Origin: Pseudomonas sp. ANT_J12
GTDB taxonomy: Bacteria; Pseudomonadota; Gammaproteobacteria; Pseudomonadales; Pseudomonadaceae
Direction of reading: 5' to 3'
Assembly: GCF_008370045.1 (NCBI RefSeq)
Contig: NZ_VOBN01000001.1
Span: forward strand, 1,116,001 to 1,180,000
Length of the DNA: 64,000 nucleotides
This document shows positions 8,264 through 16,756 of the stretch, piece after piece (positions within the stretch are counted from its first letter, which is position 1; the number at the start of each line of letters is the position of its first letter). Made by a program: the position numbers and the translations under genes. Under the pieces are notes generated by a model that did no database searches, was not told where the DNA came from, and was given only the letters and a program-made list of their open reading frames with translations.

Positions 8264-8986
8264 TTAGGCGGATTTACGAACCCAGGCCGAACCGCCCGAG
8301 CGTTGGATGGTTGCGGCGGTGCTGACCACGGCGTTTGCCGCGAAGTCGAACGGAAAGTCGCTCACATAGCCCTCGAAAACGAACCATGTGCGCGTTTTCG
8401 GCAGGTCGAAGCTGTCGGCCGAGGTAATGGCTGTGGTTGCCGTTGCGCCCGTACCGGCGCCGGTGAAAGCAACAGTCGGCGGGCTGGTATAGCCGGTGCC
8501 AGGGTTGGTAATCGTGACGCCGGTCACCGCGCCGCCGGATACGGTCGCTGTACCGGCGGCGCCAGTCCCGCCACCGCCGGTGAATGCGACTGTCGGTGCC
8601 GTGGTGTAACCGGTGCCGCCGGCGCCGATGGTCACGGCATCCAGGGCGCCGGCAGTTGCGACAGTCGGTGCGGCCTTGCCGTCGGACCAGCCCACCGCCC
8701 ACTGGATAGCGGTGTCACCATCGGTTTCCGAGAGCTGATGCAGGCGGATGTGGCTCGCGTTGTTCGGATCGGCGTTGACGGTCAGCGAGGACTGGCCCGG
8801 GGTGCGCAAACCTTTCTTGTAGCTGCGGGAGGTGTCCTCGAGGCAAGTGTCCTCGATCTGATCCGCCGGCGAGCCGCCCGGGCTGAATGCCGTCGCGCAT
8901 TCGATGGCCATAATGGTTTTAGGGCCGGTGCCGGTCAGTGGCGGGACGAGTGCGTAAATCTGGGTTCCTTGGGAAAGGATCGACAT
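8264..8986 (-). CDS. Phage major tail tube protein (gpV-like) with internal repeats
   Basis: The start is set at the ATG at 8986 (GGAGA 8 bases upstream), giving 240 residues beginning [20 protein letters not shown]. The position between the tail completion gene and chaperone G, and the segment '[18 protein letters not shown]' near the end, fit the siphophage tube protein. Between residues ~117 and 188 there is a Gly/Thr-rich insert made of two copies of an ~33-residue repeat carrying '[15 protein letters not shown]' and '[15 protein letters not shown]'. In a tube protein this probably forms a surface-exposed beta decoration. The gene appears complete. Confidence 0.7.
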   Translation of the reverse strand: MSILSQGTQIYALVPPLTGTGPKTIMAIECATAFSPGGSPADQIEDTCLEDTSRSYKKGLRTPGQSSLTVNADPNNASHIRLHQLSETDGDTAIQWAVGWSDGKAAPTVATAGALDAVTIGAGGTGYTTAPTVAFTGGGGTGAAGTATVSGGAVTGVTITNPGTGYTSPPTVAFTGAGTGATATTAITSADSFDLPKTRTWFVFEGYVSDFPFDFAANAVVSTAATIQRSGGSAWVRKSA

Positions 8987-9008
8987 GGCGTTCTCCAAAT
9001 GTCGGGCA

Positions 9009-9033
9009 TAAAAAAACCCGCACTCGGCGGGTT
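9009..9033 (-). terminator. Terminator-like hairpin upstream of tail tube gene
   Basis: On the minus strand AACCCGC CGAGT GCGGGTT is followed by a T run. It follows the tail completion gene (stop at 9050) and precedes the tube gene, and has the same stem as the hairpins at 566 and 7143. Confidence 0.6.
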
Positions 9034-9049
9034 GATTGGGGGTGATGCT

Positions 9050-9418
9050 CTATCGAAGGGTGATCCAGTCGATATCAAAGCTGCGGTGGTAGTCCTTCGT
9101 CGTCGGGTCTTGGCCGGAGGCGCCCCAGCGGGTGATGTTGGCCTTCAGCTCCAGCGCATCGCGCAATGACTCGGTGACCTTCGTTGCGGTGCCCGCACTG
9201 GCGGCATAGACGTCCACTTGCAGCGTGAATCCATCTGCGTCCGGGCGCCCGGCCAAGTAGTTCTCAGGGTTGCCGTCGACCAAGTTCCAGACAACGTAGG
9301 GTTTCAAAACGCCTTCAGGCGCTTCGCCGAATGAGTAAATGCGGCAGTCGATGCCCGCGCCGATCAATGCAGCGACAGCCGGATCGGTTGAGCAGGCCAG
9401 AAAAATGGGTGGATCCAT
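9050..9418 (-). CDS. Tail completion / DUF3168-type protein (gpU-like)
   Basis: Starts at ATG 9418, overlapping the previous stop (TGATG), and gives 122 residues beginning MDPPIFLACSTDPAVAALIG. The pattern 'YVVWNLVDGNPENYLAGRP' followed by 'DGFTLQVDVYA' and a C-terminal 'HRSFDIDWITLR' fits the DUF3168 family, head-tail joining or tail terminator proteins of HK97-like phages. It lies where such a gene is expected, between the gp10-like neck protein and the tail tube. Intact and translationally coupled to its upstream neighbour. Confidence 0.7.
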   Translation of the reverse strand: MDPPIFLACSTDPAVAALIGAGIDCRIYSFGEAPEGVLKPYVVWNLVDGNPENYLAGRPDADGFTLQVDVYAASAGTATKVTESLRDALELKANITRWGASGQDPTTKDYHRSFDIDWITLR

Positions 9419-9891
9419 CAATTCCCCCTGAGCGCGGCATCAATCTCGCGACCAAGACTCGCGACAAACTGGTCAGTGACCGCGCCGACGTTCTGTGAGA
9501 ACGCCGGACGCATGAAAGGCGCCGGCGGCGTGAACTGGGTGCCAAATTCGATATAGCGCCAGTGCCTGGTGTCGCCGCCCGGGTTGCCGCTGGCGTCTTT
9601 GCTGTGCTGGTTTGACCCGGCACCACCTCGCACACCGACGCGCATCACCACACCGCCTTCGCGCCGTGATTGCTTGGGCGCCTCCTGGGTGATGATGTTT
9701 TTCCAGACCTTCTCTTTTGTTTCCGGATCGTCCAGCGCCTTGGCCCGCGCTTTGGCGTCATCGCGAACGATGTTCATCGCTTCACGGGCCGCTTTGCGCA
9801 GGCCTTTTTTCTGAAGCTTTGGCGCCAGGCCACGCATTTTCTCGACCGTCGACGCGACACCCTGCAAGCGCGAGGAAATCGAACTAGCCAT
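9418..9891 (-). CDS. HK97 gp10-like neck protein
   Basis: 157 residues, MASSISSRLQGVASTVEKMR onward, very basic in the first half, with 'WRYIEFGTQFTPPAPFMRPA' near the C-terminus. That last motif (EFGT...P..PF.RPA) is characteristic of the HK97-gp10 family, which joins head and tail. The start overlaps the end of the closure gene by 8 bases and the stop overlaps the next start, so it belongs to a tightly coupled block 10222-9050. No sign of damage. Confidence 0.75.
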   Translation of the reverse strand: MASSISSRLQGVASTVEKMRGLAPKLQKKGLRKAAREAMNIVRDDAKARAKALDDPETKEKVWKNIITQEAPKQSRREGGVVMRVGVRGGAGSNQHSKDASGNPGGDTRHWRYIEFGTQFTPPAPFMRPAFSQNVGAVTDQFVASLGREIDAALRGN

Positions 9892-10222
9892 CCTTAACCC
9901 CCTTCGAAACCAACAGCGTCAGGTACTCAAGACCGGACACCTTGTCGGCGAGCGGCGGCCCCTCAATGCTGTAGATCTCGCCGCGATAGAGAATTCGCAT
10001 CGTCGGCAGCACGCCCGGACGATACCTGATCACCATCCGGCCAGTGGCCACCGACTTGGCAGCTTTGGCAGCCACCAGGTCGCGGGCCGACGAATCTTCA
10101 ACGCTGGCCCAGACTTCGGCGAGCTTCACCCACGCCGGCTCCAGAAAATTGCCGGTAGATGGATCTCGCAGGGTGATTTTGTGCTGAATTTCGATGCGGT
10201 GGCGCAGTTTTCCGGCTTCCAT
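9884..10222 (-). CDS. Phage head closure protein (SPP1 gp16 / FII-like)
   Basis: 112 residues beginning MEAGKLRHRIEIQHKITLRD. The opening 'M..GKLRHRIEIQ' and the later 'VWASVEDSSARDLVAA' are hallmarks of the head-closure family that seals the connector after packaging. The start codon overlaps the stop of the connector gene at 10222 and the end overlaps the neck gene. Position and length (family ~105-120 residues) agree. Appears intact. Confidence 0.75.
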   Translation of the reverse strand: MEAGKLRHRIEIQHKITLRDPSTGNFLEPAWVKLAEVWASVEDSSARDLVAAKAAKSVATGRMVIRYRPGVLPTMRILYRGEIYSIEGPPLADKVSGLEYLTLLVSKGVKDG

Positions 10223-10509
10223 CAGAAACGCTTCCTGTACCAGAGCAAACGCTCCACCGCTGTAGGAGTGACCCCGACGGCAGCATCTTCGCGATTGTCG
10301 TACCAGTGGCCGATCAGCAGCAGAATGGCATGTTCAACATCTGGGGTGAGTCCCATTTGATCGGGCTCAACTGGAGATTCCTCGACCAGTTCACGGTCGC
10401 AGTGCATTGCCACGTGAGACTTGGCCGACGCAAGGTACTCGGTGATCAGAGAGTCTTCCTGGTCACCGTCCACCCGCAGGTGCAGCTTCACGCGCGCCAA
10501 GTCGATCAT
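10222..10509 (-). CDS. Head-tail connector protein (HK97 gp6-like)
   Basis: 95 residues, MIDLARVKLHLRVDGDQEDS onward. The start 'LARVKLHLRVDGDQEDSLI' and 'AILLLIGHWYDNREDA' are typical of the gp6-like connector family that docks below the portal ring. It lies between a small protein following the capsid and the head-closure gene. Intact, with the next start overlapping its stop codon. Confidence 0.75.
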   Translation of the reverse strand: MIDLARVKLHLRVDGDQEDSLITEYLASAKSHVAMHCDRELVEESPVEPDQMGLTPDVEHAILLLIGHWYDNREDAAVGVTPTAVERLLWYRKRF

Positions 10510-10728
10510 TTATTTATTCTCTTTCGGGGATGTCGCTTTGGTTTGCTTGGGCGCGGACGACTTCGTATTGCTGTCATCACCGACTTCTTCAGCCAGCCCT
10601 TTGCCGATGAGCGTGTGGGCATATTCGTCGTCCACATCGTCGAATACCTGGCCGGCCTTAACAGAGGTCGAATCTGCGCTCAACAGAATCGCGTTACCGA
10701 CAAAACCCCACAGTGCTTTGATTTTCAT
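10510..10728 (-). CDS. Small hypothetical phage head protein
   Basis: The ATG at 10728 is preceded by CAGGAGA and gives 72 residues (MKIKALWGFVGNAILLSADS). The C-terminal third is a low-complexity tail rich in Lys, Ser, Thr and Pro. Similar short genes often sit between capsid and connector in HK97-like modules. I do not recognise the family. It abuts the connector gene directly. Confidence 0.55.
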   Translation of the reverse strand: MKIKALWGFVGNAILLSADSTSVKAGQVFDDVDDEYAHTLIGKGLAEEVGDDSNTKSSAPKQTKATSPKENK

Positions 10729-10743
10729 AATGTCTCCTGAGAC

Positions 10744-10771
10744 AAAAATGGCCGGCATAAAGCCGGCCAAT
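10744..10771 (-). terminator. Hairpin after major capsid gene
   Basis: On the minus strand TGGCCGGC TTTAT GCCGGCCA is followed by TTTTTG. It falls just downstream of the capsid stop at 10786 and could uncouple the highly expressed capsid from the genes after it. Confidence 0.5.
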
Positions 10772-10785
10772 GCAAGGTGATGGGA

Positions 10786-11646
10786 TTACGGTGCGACGGT
10801 GAAGCGGCCTTTGACCAGACCCTCGCGGCGGCGCACGCCCAGACCGAGACGCTCTTCCACCAGCAGCGCGCGTTCGTTCTTGATGAACTGATCATTGATC
10901 AGGCCCATCTTGAACAGGAACGACATGCGATCGAACAGCACAGACGAGCGCGCGAAGTTTGCCACCAGGAACTCGCCGCCGGTGTCCGCATCGCCTTCAT
11001 CGACACTGTCAGAGGTGACAACCGGGCGGCCCCAGAGAACTGGGGTGACCAAGCCTTGAAGGTTCGCGAACAGGTAGCGGTTCTCGCCGTCCTTCTGCAG
11101 CTCGATGTTCATCCAGTCGAGCTCAGTCATCACAATGCCGTCTGCAGAAAGCATCGACTGCTTGCGAACTTGGTAAATCGCGCGGCGAACCAGGTCGATA
11201 GCGGTATCGCCAGCCTTGGTCAGAGCAGCGTCGAAAACGGTCGCCTGGGTCATCAAGCCGTTCAGGTTCTCGCCGGTGCCGTCGCCCTTCAGAATCTGGC
11301 GTTCTTCCTCGAGCTTCAGGTCGTAACGCAGCAACTCTTGCAGGTAGGCCATCAGTTGAGGAACGTCGTCCACGCCCGTCTCTTTCTCCAGGAAAGAGAC
11401 GGGCGCCGAAACCACTGCCGCAGCCCTTGCCGGGCAACACATTGCAGCGTTTGTCCCTGTGACAATCGGCGTGACAAACCCCGATGTCACTCGCAGCAGC
11501 AATGCAGATGATGGTGCCGCATCCCACGGAATGGACTGCACCTGACTGACAGTCAGGCACGCCCCGGTCATCGCATCACTGCCTGCAACAGACTCAGGAT
11601 CTCGCGGCGCTGGTCTCGTCAGACAACGCAGCCTCCACCCGCCCAC
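10786..11646 (-). pseudogene. Major capsid protein (HK97 gp5-like), N-terminus lost
   Basis: From about 11392 down to the stop at 10786 the frame encodes ~200 residues of an HK97-fold capsid: 'EERQILKGDGTGENLNGLM', 'VMTELDWMNIELQKDGE', 'GRPVVTSDSV', 'ERLGLGVRRREGLVKGRF'. Complete proteins of this family are ~380-420 residues, so the delta domain and N-arm are missing. The upstream 85 codons in the same frame (Cys/Pro-rich) do not look like capsid. The break coincides with a 14-bp perfect inverted repeat at 11373-11405. No protease, portal or terminase follows upstream. The gene is judged non-functional. Confidence 0.75.
11373..11405. repeat. Perfect 14-bp inverted repeat at capsid break point
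   Basis: CGCCCGTCTCTTTC, a 5-base loop TCCAG, then GAAAGAGACGGGCG. The perfect fold-back lies exactly where capsid coding sequence ends and unrelated sequence begins. There is no T run, so it is not a standard terminator. Confidence 0.7.
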
Positions 11647-11823
11647 CGCTATTGGTGCTCAGGAGGCCAGATCATGAGATGCCCAAGCTCCCGGTCGTAA
11701 AGAGCCGCCCGTCCCGCGTAAGTGGACAACCCTCACAGGCTGCAGGGGCCTTGATCCCTGATAACACTCAACAACCGTGGCGGGGAGAGTGAGGGAGAAA
11801 TTCGAAACACCAGGAGAATGACG
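11406..11823. other. Gene-poor stretch between capsid remnant and DUF3987 fragment
   Basis: No gene can be supported firmly. On the plus strand 11408-11536 is open with plausible coding codons ('ETTAAALAGQHIAAFVPV') ending in TGA, possibly the tail of a lost gene. A 37-codon frame at 11679-11792 (MPKLPVVKSRPSRVSGQ) is preceded by AGGAGG at 11661. It may be a tiny leader gene before the DUF3987 gene, but it is not recognised. Confidence 0.35.
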
Positions 11824-12228
11824 ATGCAATTGTGCGAAGTGTTCGACCTGCCACGGCCGCTGCTGGAATACCGGCCCGAGCCGCTGGCATATCCGGTCGA
11901 AGCGTTGGGACAGATATTAGGGCCAGCCGTCCAACGCATGGCCGAGGTGATCGGCGTGCCCTGCGCCATGGCTGCGCAATCGGTGTTAGCCACTGCCGCC
12001 CTGGTGACCCAGTCGCACGCCAATGTGCAGCTCGATGGCCGTGTTTATCCGTTGTCCCTCTACATGCTGACGGTGGCATCGTCAGGTGATCGTAAAAGCG
12101 CAGTGGATCATCTGGCGCTAGCATCTGCACGTGAGTGGGAGCGGCGACAGTGGATGCTGTATTTGGAGCAACTGAAATCCAATCGCGCCGCCATTCGAGG
12201 AAAGCACGAAGCTCGTGAGTTACCCTAG
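11824..12228 (+). pseudogene. DUF3987-type protein, N-terminal fragment
   Basis: ATG 11824 lies 7 bases after AGGAG, a better start than the ATG at 11818 that nearly touches the same site. The ~110 residues after it, MQLCEVFDLPRPLLEYRPEP..., with 'AYPVEALGQILGPAVQRMAE', 'VPCAMAAQSVLATAALVTQ' and 'LYMLTVASSGDRKSAVD' (Walker-A-like G..GDRKS), match the beginning of DUF3987 replication/primase-helicase-like proteins found on phages and islands. Family members run to 450-800 residues. This one ends after ~134 codons at the junction with HsdM, so the ATPase core is lost. It is a remnant of a mobile element distinct from the minus-strand phage operon. Confidence 0.65.
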
Positions 12229-13616
12229 CCGACCCTCGGCATATCGAGGGCGGCGAACTGCGCCGCTTCGACCGAATCCTCACCAACCCGCCTTTCTCCA
12301 TCAACTGGGGCCATACTGAGAAAAGCGCGGATGGCAGCCTGGCTTGGAACCCGACATTCCGCGAGCAACGCTTCTGCTTCGGCGAGGTGCCGCTGGGCTC
12401 GAAAAAGGCCGACCTGATGTTCCTGCAGCACATGCTCGCTGTGACCCGCGACGAGGGCATGATCGCCACCGTACTGCCCCACGGCGTGCTGTTCCGGGGC
12501 GGTGAGGAACGCGGAATCCGCGCTGGCATTATCGAAAACGATCTGCTCGAAGCTGTGATCGGCCTCCCGGCCAACCTGTTCTATGGCACCGGCATTCCTG
12601 CCTGCATCCTTATCCTGCGCCAACAAAAGCAGGAAGGCGCCAACCGTGTCAGCGCCAAGCCTGCCGAGCGCCAGGGCAAGGTGCTGTTTATAAACGCCGA
12701 CCGCGAGTACTTCGAGGGCCGTGCGCAGAACTACCTGCTGCCCGAGCACATCGAGAAGATCACCACCGCCTTCGACGAATTTCGCCGGATCGAGCGCCTC
12801 AGCGATGTGTTAGATATCGCCACCCTGCGCGACAACGGTTACAACCTGAATATCCGTCGCTACGTGGATAACGCGCCGCCACCCGAGCCCCATGATGTAC
12901 GCGCGCACCTATTTGGCGGTGTGCCCAAGGCCGAAATCGAGGCGAAAGCGCCGTTGTTCGCCGCTCACGGCCTCGACCCGCACGACCTGTTCGTGGCGCG
13001 CGATGCGAAATATTTCGACTTTGGCGGCGAGCTAACTCGCCGTGCCGATCTCAAGCCAGCCATCGAAGGCAATGCCGGCCTGCAGACCAAGGAAGCCGCC
13101 CTGCGTCAGGCATTCGAGAGCTGGTGGCACGAACACAGCCCGCGTATCACCACACTGGCAGGGAAGCTGGATAACAGCGTTGCACTGGTAGAGCTACGCG
13201 GCGAATTGCTGGCTAGTTTTAGCCAGACGCTGGAAGGCATTGGCCTGCTCGACCCCTTCCAAGTCAGGGGCATCGTCGCGGGCTTTTGGTACCAGAGCAA
13301 ATACGACTTCCTTGGCTTGATGGCTCGCGGTAGCCGGGGCGTAATCGACGCTTGGCGCACCAGCATCATCACCGCCCTGGAAGACAAGGCCAGCAAGCAA
13401 AGCCCGCTGGAGCACAAGCTAGTGAAATTCCTGCTCGGCGATTTCGTTGCCAGGCTGGCCGAGCTGGAGGCCAAAATGGCGGAACTGGACAGCCAGCTCA
13501 AGGCTGCCGCCCCAGCCAAGGGGGAAGGGGCTGATGAGGCCGACTGGATGCACTATCCGCAATGGAAACGTATTGCTCTCAAAGGATGGTACCGTCGGGC
13601 GTGTCGTGGTCTATAA
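12219..13616 (+). pseudogene. hsdM: Type I restriction-modification methyltransferase HsdM, N-terminus lost
   Basis: The frame opens after a TGA at 12216 and immediately reads '...TLADPRHIEGGELRRFDRIL' then TNPPFS, the catalytic motif IV (NPPF) of N6-adenine methylases. It continues through 'VLPHGVLFRGGEERGIRAGI', 'GLPANLFYGTGIPACILIL' and 'NLNIRRYVD', all typical HsdM. The helical N-terminal domain and the SAM-binding motif I, about 200-300 residues, are absent, and no start codon is available before 12387. At the 3' end the frame leaves HsdM near 13560 and ends in a short out-of-frame tail. It cannot be an active methylase. Confidence 0.75.
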
Positions 13617-14364
13617 GCAGGATGAGGAGATTGGGGCGCTCTCGTCTAGCAACCCCGGTGGCTTGGTCGATGGCGTGACCCTGGCCAACCTGCTGGTGAC
13701 CGAACCGCGCCCGCGCAACCCGGCCCTGGCCGACGCCATGAAGCGCGTCGGCGTAGTCGAACGCTCCGGCCGAGGCGTAGACAAGATTTTTCGCGGCATG
13801 CTCAAATTCGGCCGGCCGGCCCCGGACTACAGTTACACTACCGCCCAGAGCGTGGTGCTGCGCTTACCCACCGCAGAGGCCGACCTTGACTTCCGCCGCC
13901 TAGTAGTCGAGCACGAGCGCGCCACCAACGCCGAGCTGCCCATCGACAGCCTGATCGCCCTGGCCGCCCTGCGTGAGACGAAGCGCGTCACGGCCGACGA
14001 ACTGGCCGTACAGATCCAGCGCGACACCGCCAGTGCCAAACGCACCCTGGAAGCCCTGACCGAAGCCGGCTTGGTCGAGGCCCACGGTTCTACCCGAGGG
14101 CGCAGCTACACTCTGTCAGCCAGTCTGTACCAGGCCGTGGGCGACAAGGCCGGTTATACCCGCCAGGCAGGCTTCACACCCATTCAACATGAGCAGATGG
14201 TGTTGAACTACGTGCAGCAGCATGGGCAGATTCAGCGCGCTGAAGTAATGGATCTTTGTCGGCTCTCGCCTGATCAAGCGGCAAAACTGCTCAAGCGCAT
14301 GAAAGACAAGGGCACACTGATACAGCAAGGTGAACGACGCTGGTCGGTCTATAAGCTCGGCTAA
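13562..14364 (+). pseudogene. Chimeric remnant: HsdS scrap fused to AlbA_2-type ATP-binding protein
   Basis: The frame reads an HsdS-like target-recognition snippet ('GNVLLSKDGTVGRVVVYKQD', 'EEIGALSS') and then jumps without a stop into 'NPGGLVDGVTLANLL', 'PRNPALADAMKRVGVVERSG', the C-terminal half of AlbA_2/Schlafen-type putative transcriptional regulators (RecG-like ATP-binding family). It ends with winged-helix-like segments ('QIQRAEVMDLCRLSPDQAAK'). The specificity subunit is reduced to ~25 residues and the AlbA_2 N-terminus is gone. Such regulators often lie inside type I loci, so the original order was probably hsdM, hsdS/albA_2, hsdR. There is no start codon with a ribosome site for the C-terminal part, though in-frame ATGs exist. 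Confidence 0.6.
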
Positions 14365-14370
14365 AAATTC

Positions 14371-14410
14371 TATGAGCCGCTATGAGCCGCTATGAGCCTG
14401 TATGAGCCCA
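14371..14410 (+). repeat. Four tandem 10-bp repeats before hsdR
   Basis: The decamer TATGAGCCGC occurs twice exactly, then as TATGAGCCTG and TATGAGCCCA. The array lies between the stop of the AlbA_2 remnant and the GTG start of hsdR, about 30 bases upstream of that start. Confidence 0.8.
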
Positions 14411-14441
14411 TACACGCCTGAACTGGATTAAAGGAGTAACC

Positions 14442-15854
14442 GTGGGCTGGGAATTGGATGACGTCGAAAAACCCTTTGTGGCTCAGTTACAGGGGCTGAA
14501 CTGGAAGCATATCGAGGGCAGCCTCGACGACCCGGCCATCACTGGTCGCAGCAGTTTCAGTGAAGTGATTCAGCGAGCTGCACTGGCCGAACGCTTGCTT
14601 GCCATCAACCTGCGCGACGGTCAGCCCTGGCTGGATGAGCAGCGCATTGCCGAAGCACTGGCGGCCATTACCCGCGTGGGCGCCGGCAAGCTGATGGAAG
14701 CCAACCAGACAGTCACTGAGCTGCTGCTCAAAGGCATCACGGTCGATGGCCTTCAGGCCTGGGAAGGCGGACGTGGTCAGACCATCCAGTACATCGATTG
14801 GGCCAACCCGGCCAATAACCACTTCCGCGTGATCAACCAGTTCCGAGTGGATTGCCCACCGGGGTACAACAGCGGCAAGAAATTTATCGTCCCGGATCTG
14901 GTGTTGCTGGTGAACGGCATCCCGCTGGTGGTGGTGGAATGCAAGAGCCCATCCATCCCAGAACCGCTGGCCGAAGCTGTCGATCAATTGCGCCGCTACA
15001 GCAACCAGCGCAAGGCGGCCTTCGAAGTCGAGGACAACGAGGGCAACGAAACACTGTTCGCTAGCGTGCAGCTGTTGGTCGCCAGTAGCTACGACGAAGC
15101 ACGGGTGGGCTGCATTGGGGCCGGCTTCGGGCATTTCTCCCAATGGAAAACCGTGGTTGGCCCGGAGGGTAGCGGCAGCGAGCAGTCAGTAGCCGAGCAG
15201 TTGGGCAAAGCCAAACTGTCCGAGCAGGAGCGCCTGGTGGCAGGCATGCTGACGCCGGCCCACCTGCTCGATCTGATCCGGCATTTCATGCTGTTCATGC
15301 CGGTTGGCGGGCAGACCATCAAGACGGTCTGCCGCTACCAGCAGTACCGCGCGGTGAACCGCACGGTGATCCGCATGAAACGCGGGCAGACACGCCTTGA
15401 GCACGGCGAGAGCGACCAGCGCGGCGGCATCGTTTTCGGCAAGCGCTGCGGTATCGTGGTCGATTACTACGGGGTCGCCAACCACCTGCGCGAAGCGCTG
15501 GCAGCCTATGCCGACGAGGATATCGAAGGTGCGCTGAGCAGCATCAAGGACGAGGTGCCGGTGCTGCGCGATCGTCATCTTCGTGTAGTGGATGTGCTGC
15601 GTCGCCAGGGCATCGAGTCGCTGGAAGATGCCGAAACCTGCATTGCCGCACTGGAGTCGGAAAAGGTGCGCGCCGAATTTGCGGTAAAACTCAAAGCGTT
15701 CCTCAACTCATTGGACACTGTGCTGCCACGCCCCGAGGGCCTGCCCTTCGTCAAGGATGCCAAGCGCCTGGCCTATAGCGATACGGCGGGGGTGCTGTCT
15801 GACCGTTTGATGGATCAGGCCAGAGCCAGCCATGAACGGTTGATGCAGCTGTGA
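14442..15854 (+). pseudogene. hsdR: Type I restriction enzyme HsdR with helicase motor deleted
   Basis: Starts at GTG 14442 after AAGGAG. Residues 1-330 are a standard HsdR N-terminus. They include the PD-(D/E)XK nuclease core 'VPDLVLLVNGIPLVVVECKS' and the linker 'RYQQYRAVNRTVIRM' that normally leads into Walker A (TQGSGKS). Instead, just after 'ESDQRGGIV' (~15435), the frame jumps to 'GIVVDYYGVANHLREAL', which belongs downstream of the SF2 motor. Roughly 400-500 residues are therefore missing in frame. The C-terminal helical domain also ends early after 'LPFVKDAKRLA'. The 470-residue product compares with ~1,000 for the family. It keeps nuclease residues but cannot translocate DNA. The stop overlaps the next gene's GTG. 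Confidence 0.75.
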
Positions 15855-16552
15855 GCAACGAAACGCTAACCATCAATGACCTACAATTCACACTGCGCCG
15901 CAGCGCGCGGCGTAAGACGCTAGAGATCACTGTCGAGCGTGACGGCGCCCTTATCCTGTCCGCTCCGCCAGAGGTGAAGGAGCAAGCGCTGCGTCAATTC
16001 GTAGCGGAAAAAAGCTTCTGGATTTATTCGCGTCTTGCCGAAAAGGAGCGCCTGCAGCGCTCAATCCCTATCAAGCAATACGTCGACGGAGAGGGATTTC
16101 TGTACTTGGGGCGAAGTTATCGCCTCAAACTGGTCGATGAGCAGGATGGGCCGCTAAAACTTTCTGCTGGTCGCTTCCGCCTGCTGCGTAGCGAACTGCC
16201 ACGAGCCCGCGAACATTTCATCCGTTGGTATAGCGAACATGCCCGCAGCTGGCTGGCCTTACGAGTCGAGAACCACCAAGCGCGAATGGACCTGACCCCC
16301 AGCGGTGTGCGTGTGCAGGATCTGGGCTATCGCTGGGGCTCCTGTGGCAAGGGCGCACAGCTCTATTTTCATTGGAAAACAATCCTGCTGCCCAAGCCCA
16401 TTGCGGAGTATGTGGTTGTGCATGAGATGGTGCACCTGCAAGAGCCACATCACACCCCAGAATTTTGGCTCCGCCTTGAACGCGTCATGCCTGACTACGC
16501 ACAGCGCAAGACATGGCTGGCAGAACATGGAATTGATGTTGAAGGCCTCTGA
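15851..16552 (+). CDS. YgjP-like M48/DUF45 metallopeptidase linked to type I RM
   Basis: 233 residues starting GTG at 15851, overlapping the hsdR stop (GTGA). The sequence contains 'LGYRWGSCGKGAQLYFHWKT' and the zinc-binding HEMVH at residues 191-195 followed by 'HHTPEFW', the signature of the YgjP/DUF45 predicted metal-dependent hydrolases. Such genes commonly accompany hsdR, and their role there is unproven. All catalytic residues and the full family length are present, making this the only apparently intact gene of the restriction locus. It is cytoplasmic, with no signal peptide. Confidence 0.8.
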   Translation: MSNETLTINDLQFTLRRSARRKTLEITVERDGALILSAPPEVKEQALRQFVAEKSFWIYSRLAEKERLQRSIPIKQYVDGEGFLYLGRSYRLKLVDEQDGPLKLSAGRFRLLRSELPRAREHFIRWYSEHARSWLALRVENHQARMDLTPSGVRVQDLGYRWGSCGKGAQLYFHWKTILLPKPIAEYVVVHEMVHLQEPHHTPEFWLRLERVMPDYAQRKTWLAEHGIDVEGL

Positions 16553-16756
16553 GTACCATGGCTGACTATTTCATCAGCACCCGCGGCATAGGTACTGGTC
16601 AGAACCAACCAACTTGACTCTGAGGATGGCTTACAAGCACCAGGATTCCAGCGATCGGATAAATTTCTGCATTTAACCTTCGAGCCAGACATTAGGATCA
16701 CCACGCGCCTAGAACTCTTTGAACAACCATACCCTGCAGAAAATCAATAAAATAAT
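16553..16756. other. Intergenic, convergent
   Basis: About 200 bases between the metallopeptidase gene and the convergent 16757-17539 gene. I see no gene and no clear terminator. The base composition becomes AT-richer here, marking entry into the 16.6-19.0 kb island. Confidence 0.5.

Noticed and set aside
1..11646. The phage operon as an R/F-type pyocin (tailocin)
   Set aside because: Capsid, connector and head-closure genes are present, and the tape measure and J are broken, so a decayed prophage fits better.
11646..11823. An integrase or phage repressor between the capsid and DUF3987 fragments
   Set aside because: No frame with recombinase or HTH motifs exists here; only a 37-codon frame of unknown value.
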